A DNA stretch of 64,000 bases from Neopestalotiopsis rosae (Eukaryota > Ascomycota > Sordariomycetes > Amphisphaeriales > Sporocadaceae): contig JALGAS010000011.1 of the NCBI GenBank assembly GCA_023078685.1, positions 62,001 to 126,000 on the forward strand, written 5' to 3'. The notes beneath the pieces were generated by a model. The model was not told where the DNA came from and made no database searches. It saw only the letters and a program-made list of their open reading frames with translations. The number at the start of each line of letters is the position of its first letter. Position 1 is the stretch's first letter. Both the position numbers and the translations under genes were made by a program. Positions 12,455 to 23,891 of this stretch are shown here, piece by piece.

Positions 12455-14905
12455 TATCAAATCGCTAGGCGCCGGACAAAGGTGTGTAGTTTTCGGTTGA
12501 ACTAGAGAGTCGACGAGTAAACACAAGGCGATCCTGAAAGGAGGACAACATGAGGACGCAGAAGACAGTTGGACTGCACAGATGATGGGTTGGTTTCAAT
12601 GGAAAGCAAGCATGGGCGGGTCCAAGAAAGCTAGAAGATACGGAAAACATGGTTCCGTAACTATCTGCATGATATGGCATTGTAGAGAGTGCAGTAAATG
12701 CCGTTGTCTTGGCCGAGGCCCAAGGCCTTGGCATAAATAGATCCGTCTCCGATGCATGATTTCATTCAAAAGAAAGCTTGTGAAGCGCAAGGTCTGTTTT
12801 GTGCACGACGAGAACCGGTATTTGAGTGAGCACTCGGCATTTTGTTCTAGTTTATGCGCAATTAGTGTTCTTGCACAGTCCAACCTTGAGTACACCATTG
12901 AATTATTTCAAATCTGACTGCCACGCTGACCAGGACGAGTCACCCAACTAATTGCTGCCTATCGGGATATGCTCGTAAGTTATACATAGCATCTTGATAT
13001 GTTCCAGGAGATCGGCGGTGGAGTCGGCAAAATCATGTGCATAGTAAGAACAGCGAAGGCGGTGTATTCAATACTGCCTCTATGAACTAGGCCTAGGGAA
13101 ATCAGGCATCTTGGCAGCCGAAGGCAGTCATTGCCGCGAAGGTCATACCGCCACAATGCGTACATAGATAAAAGCGCGCTCACAACAGGACCGGAAATTT
13201 AAAAATTGAGTCCAAGCTCACTTTGTCCTTGATGCACAAAACTAGCGGTAGAATTTTCTCGATCTGGATTGTTCAATTTCAATTTGATCGAAAGTGAGTC
13301 CTGAATGACCCCATGGGCTGATCGCAGGGAAAAGAAAAAGCCAAAAAAAGAAAAAGACATCTTTTATGGAGGAATCAAAGCATTGGCACTTAAGCCATGA
13401 ATATGAATCACTTCTATGTGAGGGACGTGCTCTCTGCTATAGGCTTAAAAGAGAAATCCTATATGAGCTTTACGTAATAATTTATGCTTAATTCGATGAC
13501 AGTCATATTATTTAATGGAAATATCGTGACTCTAGATAGGTGCCAATTGCCTATCAGTCAAGCCGGAAGACAGTCATTGCTGACTTAGCGCCGAAACCCT
13601 TAAATTTCGAAGCACTAGGATGCTTACATTGAATTGAGGAGCTTTGATTATTTCTGAAAGAAGAAGTATTCTGTAAATCAAGACAGCCATCCTGAAAAGA
13701 GCGACGGCCGCATCCGTGCGGGAGTGGGGACAGAGCGCCGGAAGATTGAAATGTCCAGGCCGATGTCTGTATCTCGGTGCCCCGCGTTTCTAAAGCAGTT
13801 TGACCATTATGCGGCGGCGCGAATGTTGATCTCGCAGAATTCGCCATTCAGTCAACCCGCTGAGATAAGCGGCTATCCTAGTATCGGAAAGTCAAAAGTT
13901 GTATAGAGTAATCATAAACATATTGGAATCCTGTCTTGAGGTACTCCAGATCCCAATATGCCCCCGATATTATTTTGCACATGCAGCAGGTATCTATCCA
14001 GAGAAGTCCACCTGGTCGCGTTTCGACTGCCGCCCGCGAAACGAGAACTTCTTCTAGCGAGGCTCCTCGAGCATGTGCGTACGGCGGGACGTCCCGCCGT
14101 ACTCCAGCCCGCGTCAAGTCGCGGACCATAAGTAGCTCACCATCGTGGAGCTGAAGGAGCGGCGTCGTCTGTGCGATAGTTTGAGCCGCTCACCAGAAGA
14201 CATGGGCATACCTGCCAACACATGAAGCTTATTCCAGAGATAGCGGAGAAATGAGACAAGAGTCGGCTACTTCTTCAAGCTATGCATCAAGCCTTTTAGC
14301 CGTTCGCTTCAATAAGCATCAGTCTATAGATTGGGCACTTGTGAAAAAGTGCTGAGAGGACCTATGGTCTTGCCGTGGGGCCTAATTCGGCGGCGGAAGC
14401 ATGAGGCTGAGAATCGGCAAAGCCCATACAACGCCGCTAGGCACTTTTTTTATCTTATAATCTGGGGGATCTACATGACAGGCCCGCAGTCTAAAAAGGA
14501 TCCAGCTTTGACTAAGCGGAATTATATTGCCACCTGACTGGTTCGCGAGTCCCCCTACTGCGTACAGGCGTGTCGATGGTCCCGGATCGCGTCTCGTACA
14601 GATGAAGATCGGCAGTGCCTGGCTAATATATTACACATCGCGACATCAATGCTTTGAATCCAACTGCAGAACTTGGCAACATCAGCCAAGGCCTATAATG
14701 AGGCAGGAGCTCCGGAGCCGTCGGAGGTCGGTGAAAGCTTTCGGAAAAGTCGAATTGTGCGAACTTGGGTTCCGGTACACGGTCACGGCTCTGAGCGTGT
14801 AAAGTTCCTTCAAGTACAAATTGTGCTCTCGCCGACCTGGATCAAATTCATCTGGACTTGTCATTGACATATTACAACCAAATCCGCCGGCCAACAATAC
14901 ACAAG
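12455..14905. other. Gene-free stretch between two FAD monooxygenase genes
   Basis: No credible open frame or spliced gene was found. The stretch contains the promoters of both neighbours, which are transcribed divergently, a locally AT-rich segment around 13380-13530, and a 24-bp perfect palindrome at 14079-14102 listed separately. Confidence 0.5.
14079..14102. repeat. 24-bp perfect palindrome
   Basis: The arms GTACGGCGGGAC and GTCCCGCCGTAC are exact inverted complements with no spacer. The flanking bases (C and T) do not extend the pairing. It lies about 800 bp upstream of the phenol-hydroxylase-like gene. It could be a binding site for a dimeric regulator, a cruciform-prone site or a transposon scar; nothing in the sequence decides. 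Confidence 0.9.
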
Positions 14906-16880
14906 ATGGACCCTATGACTAAAATTGTCGAAACACCATTTCTGATCGTTGGCGCTGGTCCCGCCGGCGCATCATTGGCTTGCTTCCTTAGCCGTCCACA
15001 CAATGCCCAAACGGGAATCATCATCTCGGCATCATCAACCACATCTTCAACTCCACGAGCACATATCACGAACGCAGCGACTCTTGAATGTTTACGGGAC
15101 ATCGATCTTGAAGATACATGTGTCAAATCAGCTTTTGTTGATGACTACATGGCGCATGTACGTTGGTGTCATGATATGATGGGTGAGGAGTATGGCCGCG
15201 TCTATGCTTTTGGCCATGATCCCGAGTTGGAGGGCGAATACGCGACCATGTCGCCGTGTCATTACCATGATATTCCCCAAACAACCCTTGAACCTATTCT
15301 GCTGTCGAGAGCGACTTTCGAGGCCTGGGATATGAGATTCAAAACAACGCTAGTCGAGTTGAAGGAAGAAGCCAATGGCTCTCTCCTGAGCCTGGTTCGA
15401 GACGAATTGACAGGTGGCGAATACTACATTCGATCACGGTTCGTTTTTGGCGCAGACGGGGCTCGAAGCCAAGTTATGCGCGAAGCGAAGATTCCGCTTT
15501 CTAAGAAGCCTAGTCAGGGGGCTTCCTTCAATATCCTCATCCAGTGTGATTTGAACAAACACATCGAGGCGAAGACGGGAAACTTGCATTGGTTTATACA
15601 GCCCGAGAAAGAGTATCCGGAGCATTCGTGGTGTGGAGTGATTCGGGTAGTGAAGCCATGGAACGAGTGAGTAATGTCTTCTGCATTCTGCTGAGAGCCC
15701 CAATCTTGCGGTCATATCACCTTTCTTCAAAAATCTGTATTTCCAAGTTCTGCACAACATGCTAACAAAACGATTCGCTAGGTGGCTTATAAGCTTTTTC
15801 CCCAAGCATGATGCTGGCCCAAACGAGCCGACGCAGGAAGAGTGGACACGACGATGCAAGGAGGTGATGGGCGTAGACGACGAACTTCCTCTGGAGATCT
15901 TGAGCATCTCCAAGTGGAGGATCAATGATACCGTTGCCGAATACTATTTTCGAGGAAACATACTCTGTCTGGGCGACGCTGTGCATCGTCACCCTCCAGC
16001 CAATGCACTAGGTTCCAATGCATGCGTACAAGACGCTTACAATCTGGCTTGGAAGGTCAAACTCGACATGCAGGATCTCGCATCTCCGGCCCTACTTGAA
16101 AGCTATAGCCATGAACGCCAGCCTATTGGTGCAGGTATCGTTGAACGTGCCAACCAGGGATTTCGCGACCACCTTGCCATATTCAAACACTTGGGATTCT
16201 TGGAAAGCACCGTTGAAGGGAGGCTGGAGAAGATGAACGCTTTCGAAGAAGCCACGACAGAGGGTGCTCAGAAATGTGAAGAACTTGCCGCATTGATGCG
16301 TCTCATCGTCAGAAGTTACAATGGGCTCGGTATTGAGATGAATCACAGGTATGAATCCGCGGCCGTGTATCTCAATGATGAGATCAATGCTGGCAAGATG
16401 CCACCTGCTTGGCGGGAAAATTCTGTCGTCCACCACCTCCCCACCACGTTCCCCGGGCACCGGCTGCCTCATGCGTGGCTCAATCGCCCTACACCGACGC
16501 ATGCGCCCGTCTCTACATTGGACCTGGCTGGTGGCGGATCCTTCTGCCTTTTCACAGGAGTTGGTGGGAAACCATGGATCGAGGCAGCTTCGAAAGTCCG
16601 AGACCGTCTAGGCCTAGAATTGAAAACAGTCACCATTGGTATTGGTTGGCGTCAAGAATGGCTTGATATCTATAGAATCTGGTAAGTTGATGTCACAAAT
16701 CTGCGATCATGCCCAGAGATGCTAAAGCTATTCAGGGATCGGTATCGAGAAGTCAATGAAGAAGGCTGTATCCTCGTTCGACCCGATCGGTTTATCTGTT
16801 GGAGGTCAATCTCATTGGTGCCAGATTGCGAAGACAAGCTGCTAGAGGTACTAACACAGATCCTTCGTGGAAACTCCTGA
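14906..16880 (+). CDS. FAD-dependent phenol-hydroxylase-like monooxygenase (TfdB/2,4-dichlorophenol 6-monooxygenase type)
   Basis: Three exons: 14906-15666, 15782-16681 and 16736-16880, giving 1806 nt (601 aa) in phase. The start at 14906 (MDPMTKIVETPFLIVGAGPAG) is chosen because it gives the family's usual short lead to the GxGxxG motif; an in-frame ATG at 14858 would add 16 residues. The second flavin-binding block GDAVHRHPPANALGSNACVQ is the signature of the phenol-hydroxylase subgroup. DGARS (FGADGARSQVM) matches the DG motif. The last exon completes the C-terminal thioredoxin-like domain ending in DRFICWRS and a short helix. Family knowledge: ortho-hydroxylation of phenols using NADPH. 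The substrate is unknown. No signal peptide is seen, so it is likely cytosolic. It lies divergent from another FAD monooxygenase 2.4 kb away, but the two belong to different subfamilies. Confidence 0.9.
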
Positions 16881-17100
16881 TCCAATGATGATTGGTTCTG
16901 CGCCTCCCCAATTGCTGACCGAACTGCTTGACATTTCCATTGAGCTTACAAAATTTTACTCTTCGTCAACAATTTAGAAAACTTCCCCTTAGTCTTCGTG
17001 TAACAACAATGGTATTTGTTCCAAGCTATATGTGACCCACAGCGACGCAAAAGATGATTCAACATTTGAAAGTCTGATTTGTCTTTTCCATAACTTAAAA

Positions 17101-19252
17101 CTAGATAATGGTGATTGTCTTGACCTCAAAACCAGGTAGACTTGTTGCCTCGCATGAGAATAACTCCTCACCTACGTCTCCACGGAAAAACCCTACCCGC
17201 CTGTACTGCTGTCCATCTTTCGTAAGAAGAATGCCGCACCGGGATAGCGAAGCATTGTTCCCGAGTACTGTGGCGTCTTCGTTCTGCAAGCCCACGTAGC
17301 CGTAATCATAGTGATTAGACTTACTAATAGGCACCGCAAACACTTCAAAAGACCCGTAGGCAGCATCGGAAGAGACAGAGCTGTGATCATCATTCTCCTC
17401 GGCAGCCTCGTAAAAGCTTGAACAACCAAGACAGTTGAGGAAAGTCTCTTTGTCTGGCCAGTTATCTTCCCAGGCGTCTGCGTAACCTGTAAACACGATA
17501 TCATCTATTGAAATCTCACCTATGCCGTCACGATAATCGACATCCCATTTGACCAGTCTTATAGGAGCCTTTATCGTCAATGACGCAGACTTGATGCTAA
17601 AGTACTCGGTACCGACGCTTGTTGGTTCCAGATTTGCTTCGATCACATCCACGCTGTCAGCCACTGTCTCCACACCGATGAATGACCCAGTCAGACCATT
17701 GTTCGTTCTGCCCATTTTGCCTTCCTCGTGCCACCAATCTCCAACATAGCGAATTGGAGCATCGATAGACGCCCATGACCACGATGGCGCACGGAATTCG
17801 GTCGGTCTAGTCTCTTTTGAGCCGTCATCGACCATCCAGCAAAGCCCAAGTGGTAGGGTATCCTTCCACAAACCAGCCAAATATGTGTGCTTGTTGCTCT
17901 CTCCGAAGACTTTGGCTATTCCAGAGATAGCTACGAGCCTGTCGCACTGATTCGTCATTTTTCTTCTAGTATACGCATTCACCACTGGTTCCCAGGCGCG
18001 CATCGGTCTGCCAGGAATGCAAGGAACTACCGAATAATTAGGCTTGCAACATGTGACCAAAAGATGACTGCCAACTCACCATCATCATAAAGCCAATTGT
18101 TCTCACCTATAAAAAGCCGGTCTACCATTTTCCAGTTTCCATCAAACCTACGGGCGGATCTACAAGACCAGCGTATCACGTCCCTAGTGAAGCGAAGTGA
18201 GCGTGGAGAGAGCAGGCTCTCTTGCAAGGTCCATGCTCGAGACCTGGTAGGGTTTGAGACTAGAAATTTGTCGTGGTTGTTCTCGCACAGTAGGACTCGT
18301 TCCATACGACCATCAAGAGACTCATACTGGATCTGGAAAGAAGCTGATCAGCAACTTTTCTTCTCTTCTGAGACTCATGCTTAGCTTAGTTCAAAGCACA
18401 TACCTGTGTTGGTGGAAAGGAGTCGAATGAATACACAGTCTTTCCCAGGAATCCAGCTTGTACCCCTTCGGCCCGAGATGCCTCGATAGTGATATATCCT
18501 TCTTGATAGATCTTCGGCATTGAAGCAAGTTCGCGTAAGAGATCGTTTGTATCATCTTGGACAATGCAGAGTGCATCAACCCATAGATATGGGATATCCA
18601 ATTTTCTGCAAACTTTGATTGCATCCAACAAGGTCTGCGGCAATATGTCCATTTCAATTCCTTCGAGATGCTTTGAGAGCGTCGTACGGGTTGTTCTGGT
18701 CTCCTGTGGGCCTCCCCAGACGTAGCTTAGCGAAGCCCACTTGCAATTTGGTCCATTTTCCAATTCGACAAGTCGGATGCGGCTGTCATCCTTTCCATCA
18801 ACTTCCAACAACCGGGTTGGTGTAAAACCAGTACGGATATCGGCGCAAAAACGGTGAGCTGAGAAGCATTCTTTGATCCATTTCTTCGCTTGGAGGAAAG
18901 CCCTTTCAGATTGAACATCGGTATCGATTCTGATCACGGGTAAAACTTTGGATGAGACATCCTCTGCATCAATAGATCAGTCTTCTTAACTCTGTTATGA
19001 GCCCATTAATGCGTCCGGTATACCTTCGCTCATAGAGTAAACACGAAGCTCATCGGCGCCATTGATCCGTAACACATTGGAAGTTCTTGGTTTGAGTGTG
19101 GTCACAATTGATGTGCCCTGTTGATCATCACGATGATTCATGAATCTTGACAAATAACGATAGTATAGACATTTCTGCGATGCTGCGGACTGGACATAAG
19201 CCTCACGGGTCTCTGGGAGGGACTGTTCAATAAAATGTGGTATTGTACGCAC
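17101..19252 (-). CDS. HET-domain (heterokaryon incompatibility) protein
   Basis: Exons 19252-19024, 18963-18404, 18332-18080 and 18026-17101 (introns 60, 71 and 53 nt) give 1968 nt (655 aa) in phase. The HET signature is clear in exon 2: ASLSYVWGG, then LPQTLLDAIKVCRKLDIPYLW, VDALCIVQDD and MPKIYQEGYITIEAS. Exon 3 holds SRAWTLQESLLSPRSL, the conserved W-x-LQE block. HET proteins trigger growth arrest or cell death when unlike hyphae fuse, and related proteins act as NLR-associated effectors; the specific role here is unknown. Directly upstream (about 19364-19237), a frame with CVNCRNIVI, typical of HET-gene N-termini, runs into this exon one base out of register near 19231-19236. The annotated start is therefore either downstream of a lost N-terminus or the gene carries a frameshift. 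Confidence 0.85.
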
Positions 19253-19364
19253 GCTCTTCCCCTTGGAACAGGATTATCTCATGAGGCTTTTCGGTGAGGT
19301 CTGCTTCCCTGATCACGATGTTCCTACAGTTCACGCAAGTGTGGGGCTTCGTGATATATTTCAT

Positions 19365-20281
19365 ATCAGGTTCAGAATATTTCCCGAACTGCCGCATATC
19401 TGTTTCGGCCCAGCAAGAGCCGGTTCTGGGTACACTGATCGGTGTGATTGTAGAACAACGTGCAGGTTGATAGACAAGTCTGTCAAAGTAATTGTGAACA
19501 TGCGGCGCCAAGGGAGCCTGATTGTGCGGGGAAATTCTAGGTAAATGGGTACATAGCCAATCATAATAGTGAGCTGTCAGTCCGGATTTAACGACGGCAC
19601 GTGATACATAACTCAATAACGCTGTACAAAATAACGTGTCAGCTCCCGAAATAATGCAATCCGCACCAGTCATTTTGCCATAGCGGTTGTGGTAATCAAC
19701 CCCAGCCCTCCAATCTTAGGCACCACCATGCCAAAACCGTCATATATGTGCAAAACCACATATTGCTGATCGGCAACGTTCATATGACCTCTCAAAGTGT
19801 CAGGGGGAGTGACTCTGTATCTAGACTTCTAGATAGCTACCTAGGTAGTCACATCTTATACCTTCCGGGAAGTTGTGATTGACGCTACTCCCCACCGCCA
19901 AGACTTTGAACAATGCAACCAACCAACCAACAACTTACAGCCCCTAACAATGCGCTGGGCCCTCCTCACTCTGTCTCTCGGCACAATTGTGATCTCAGCG
20001 AATGTGATTGGAGACTCCTTACCTGCAGCACCTTTAATTATGGGTCACGTTAATGTTGGCTGTCTTCCTGGTTCGTGTGGCCTGAAGAAGAGGCACTCTT
20101 GTCTAGCTACTGTACCTAGGTATGCTGGATCTCCCCAATTTAGGACAAACATTTCAAGATCTAGCCTTCTGCTACCGATGAATCGACTTGCACGTTTCGA
20201 AAATCATTAAATTCAAATCCATCACACGATTGTGTGCGATTATTCTATAACCAGGCTCGAGTCTTGCCTGTCGTCTTCATC
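19365..20281. other. Intergenic region, probable promoter pair
   Basis: This lies between the minus-strand HET gene and the plus-strand P450. A 111-codon frame at 19875-20210 has a hydrophobic start but no family resemblance and is not called. Confidence 0.45.
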
Positions 20282-21954
20282 ATGTCCGGGAGCATTCCGA
20301 TCCCAGGACCTCCGCCTTTGCCGCTTATTGGCAATTTGAGGGACATCGACCTCAACAACACTATCCAAAGCTTCGCGAGCCTCGCAAAGACATATGGGCC
20401 AATATTCAAGCTGCATCTTGGTGGCTCGGAGCGAGTCTTCATTACCAATCACGAATTGGCCAATGAAGTCCTTTCGCGCAAAGATTTCGTGAAGAAGATA
20501 ACTGGCACGACCGAACACCTTGCAAAACTCATTCCTCATGGAATCCTTACAGCAAATCACGGCCAGGAAAGCTGGGGTCTGACCCGCAGGACTTTGAATC
20601 CAGCATTCACCAAAGCATCTGTCAAAGACATGTTTCCCGGTCAGTGTCACTTTTCCGTCGCGATTCCGTGACAGCGCCGCAAGAGTCCGCTTCAATCAAT
20701 CAGTGCTGACAATTAATCAGAGGTACTGGATATCGCATCACAACTTGTCCTTAAATGGGCTCGCTTCGGTTCTGGCGAGCGTTTCGACCTACAGGAAGAG
20801 TTCACACGACTGACCATGGATACAATAGCGCTGTAAGTTCATCCCAGACATTTTCTCTTCCCATCTTGACGTGTGACTGGCAGCTGTGCCATGGGCACCC
20901 GGTTCAATTCGTTCTATCGCGAACAGCTTCACCCATTTGTGCAGAAATTTGGCGAAGTATTCGAGGAACTTCAGCGTCGGTCCAACCGACCAGAATGGTA
21001 CACATCGCTCATGTGGGAGGCCAACAAGCTGCACGATGATAATGTCCAATTCATTCGGTCCTTCTGTAGCGATCTCGTCAACCAACGCAAAGCGGAGCCC
21101 ACAGACAAGAAAGACATATTCAACGCCTTGTTGAAAAGGCGAGATCCCGTAACAGGGAAAGAGCTCTCCCTTGACATTATTACAGACAATATGATCACCT
21201 TTCTATTTGCTGGTAAAGACATGAGTTTAATCCTTAGTCCTTGCGTCATGCTAACCGCAGACCAGGCCACGATACAACCTCCGGCTTGCTATCATTTGTC
21301 TTTGCCCACCTCATTATGAACCCAGCTTCGTACACAAAAGTCCAAGAAGAAGTCGACCGAGTCCTGGGACGGGCAGGGATAACGCCTGAACGTGTCAACG
21401 AACTGCATTACGTCAAAGCCTGCCTACTGGAGACGTTGCGCCTTGAGCCTCCATCTCCGGGCCTTGTAGTGATGCCTCTGGCGAAAGGCCACAGTCACGT
21501 CAGCATCGGCGGTAAATATATAATTCAAGATGGACAAACCACTGTAGTCTTGATTCCGACTCTCCACCGAGACCCTGACACATTTGGTCCCTATGCAGAA
21601 GAGTTTAAGCCTGAGAGGATGCTTGATCATAACCTCAAGAAGCTCCCCAAAAATGCCTTCAAACCGTTCGGAAATGGGACACGGTCCTGCATAGGTATTG
21701 ACAGTCGCTATATCATCGTCTATGTCAGGAGCTAACATTCTCTGGTAGGAAATGAGTTTGCTTTGCAACAGGCCATTGTCGCTGTCGCCGTGCTCTTCCA
21801 AAACTTTGATTTCAAGTTTGCGGATCCGGACTATGAGCTACAGTACCAACCCTCTCTTCACCGCAAGGCCAAGGACTTGCGTATACACGCTACCCTCCGA
21901 CCCAACGTTGACATTATGTCATTGCATCGCGATCTATTGTCTCCAGCCCCTTGA
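20282..21954 (+). CDS. Cytochrome P450, CYP505/CYP102-like heme domain without reductase
   Basis: Five exons: 20282-20639, 20721-20832, 20884-21212, 21266-21694 and 21749-21954. Introns are 81, 51, 53 and 54 nt and the spliced length is 1434 nt (477 aa) in phase. The start at 20282 (MSGSIPIPGPPPLPLIGN) is soluble and has no membrane anchor; an ATG at 20234 would add 16 residues. Motifs: the I-helix AGHDTTSG, created exactly by splicing exons 3 and 4; ExxR as ETLR; the PERF-like PERM; and the heme loop FKPFGNGTRSCIG, whose Cys is split from GNEFALQQA by intron 4. The sequence resembles the heme domain of self-sufficient fatty-acid hydroxylases, but a stop ends the gene where the FMN/FAD reductase would begin. 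It therefore needs a separate reductase. Fatty-acid-like substrates are a guess from family. Confidence 0.9.
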
Positions 21955-22673
21955 TAGTAATAGGTACGTGGGCGACATATTATATGAGGAAAATGCATCA
22001 AGAATGTTCAGTTCAACGTGGTTTCATGTCAGATGGCTCGACTGGAAAGCGCATCGGTTTTGCGTGTTGAGTAATGAACTCTGGCGGGGAAACATGGCAT
22101 CTGTCGCAGCGCCAAAGTACCCTAAGCTGGCAGGCACCACCACGGTCGCTACACAACGCGGGTTCTGGTACTGCTCAGCCGCTAAGTTCACGGTGGACCA
22201 CTGTTTTATCGCTACCCATGACCCGTAATGCCATTGAATCATACCATTGAAAAGCATCAAAAGTGCGAAGCTTCGAGACCTGAGATCCTGAAATGTTCTG
22301 AATTTGAATGAGACTAGTTTTCTAGCGTTTCCTCAGTATTATTACGATTGAAAGTACTGATACTTTGAAATGCTGTAGCATGAATAGTTGACTGTAGAAC
22401 TCCTATGGGCCATACACAAGCCCCAAATATAGTGGCGCATCAGCCGCACGAAGGCTCTGTCCAAGCATCCGCGGCCGACAACCACGACGTTGTAATGTGA
22501 CCCGCATCGCGAATCTGCCGATGACTCTGTCAGATCGATTATAGTTGCCGAACCATTAATTCAGCAATGCCTCCATTCTCTCGCACAAACACGCAAAGGG
22601 AACGAAAAGAGATCACAAGATGCGTCGCCAACTAAGGAATCAGCTGAACGCAGTGCGGTTTTGAATGTATCCT
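21955..22673. other. Intergenic region between convergent genes
   Basis: This is the 3' flank of the P450 gene and the 3' flank of the minus-strand Rcf2-like gene. No gene or repeat was recognised. Confidence 0.45.
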
Positions 22674-23405
22674 TTAGTTGGCAGCCTGCTTCTCATCCTC
22701 TTCCTTTCTGTGAGTGGTCTTCTGGGAAGTGGCCTGATTTTGGAGTCTGCGTTCCTCGCTGACAACCATATCCTTCCACAAGTCCTGACCCTCGTACTCT
22801 TCCCTATGGACGCGCCTTTCAATCAGCTTCTTGTGGTCATGAGGATCAGGAACCTTGACCGTCTCCCAACTACTCCGAGCACCGCGAGCATCCGACGTCT
22901 CAATAGTAGCAGTAGCAACAAGGACGGCCAGCGTCAGACCCTGGGCGTACATGCGAGCCTGGACAAGCTTTTGTGAGGTCGAGAGGTACTTGTTGCGACC
23001 GACCATTCCGAGAGCCAGGCCCATGGCAGCAATCCAGGAACCGAAGACGATGCTGTAGCGGTTCTTCCGACTCCAATGCGTGAATCGCTCGATGGGGGTT
23101 TCCTGCTCGCGTGCTAGTTCAATAGCGCTCTCCGTCTTGTCTTTGTAGAAGTTCATAGGATTGTTGCGCATGTGAAAGTCGTTCGACCGGCGCTCGGCAT
23201 TGATGATGGCACCAAACGTGGCCGACGAGGTGACTAGAAAAGCGCGAAAGGGCAGTGTCGTCGATCGAAGGAAAGCTGGGTACCGTCTCGACGCGCCCCA
23301 TACTCCTGCCAATCCGAGGCCAAGGAACAACGAGCCACCGATGAAGCCACCTTTGAGTACTTCGTTATAATGCGCCTGCTCTTCTTCTTTGGAAATGACC
23401 TTCAT
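22674..23405 (-). CDS. rcf2: Respiratory supercomplex factor 2-like protein, mitochondrial (HIG1 domain)
   Basis: Single exon, 243 aa. The start at 23405 (MKVISKEEEQAHYNEVLKGG) is the conserved N-terminus of Rcf2 proteins; the frame is open 30 codons further but that leader is not conserved. An N-terminal pair of hydrophobic segments (GFIGGSLFLGLGLAGVWGASRR and the LPFRAFLVTSSATFGAI region) is followed by a HIG1-like half: TPIERFTHWSRKNRYSIVFGSWIAAMG, a basic turn GRNKYLSTSQKLVQARMYAQG, and a last membrane helix. Rcf2 is an inner-membrane protein that associates with cytochrome c oxidase and modulates its activity and supercomplex formation. The C-terminal 60 residues are charged. This is the clearest housekeeping gene of the window. 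Confidence 0.85.
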   Translation of the reverse strand: MKVISKEEEQAHYNEVLKGGFIGGSLFLGLGLAGVWGASRRYPAFLRSTTLPFRAFLVTSSATFGAIINAERRSNDFHMRNNPMNFYKDKTESAIELAREQETPIERFTHWSRKNRYSIVFGSWIAAMGLALGMVGRNKYLSTSQKLVQARMYAQGLTLAVLVATATIETSDARGARSSWETVKVPDPHDHKKLIERRVHREEYEGQDLWKDMVVSEERRLQNQATSQKTTHRKEEDEKQAAN

Positions 23406-23891
23406 GGTAATGTTGTCGCGCGGCAAGGGCTCGAAAACGTAGCTAAGAGTTGTAAAAGGGCTTGGGATATAATTCTGGAAATAGAATGCGCACAAGTACA
23501 GTGCAGAAGATGGTGAGTAGACTTGTTGTCAGGGCCATATTGAGGTCACCAATTTAAATGAATCAAGAGTCGATAAATCGTACGAGCTTTGGATAGTTAC
23601 GGAAAGATGACATAATGAGGGACTTGAGAAGATAATATCTGCTAGTTGCTAGACAAATGTCGGTACCTTTGCCATCGTTGCGCACAATTATTCTGTTCAC
23701 CGAGAGTGGGTGCTAACACCGTAGCTGTGACTTTCATATTCTGAGTGTCCGAAAAAGTGTATCGCGCCACAACAACCAGATTCGACACATAATATTATTT
23801 TTATTACAGCGCAAGCGTTCTATAGGCAATGAAAATATACAGTTATCTGGTCAGAAAATTCTCAAATTCACTGTCATCTAATTAAACTCCG

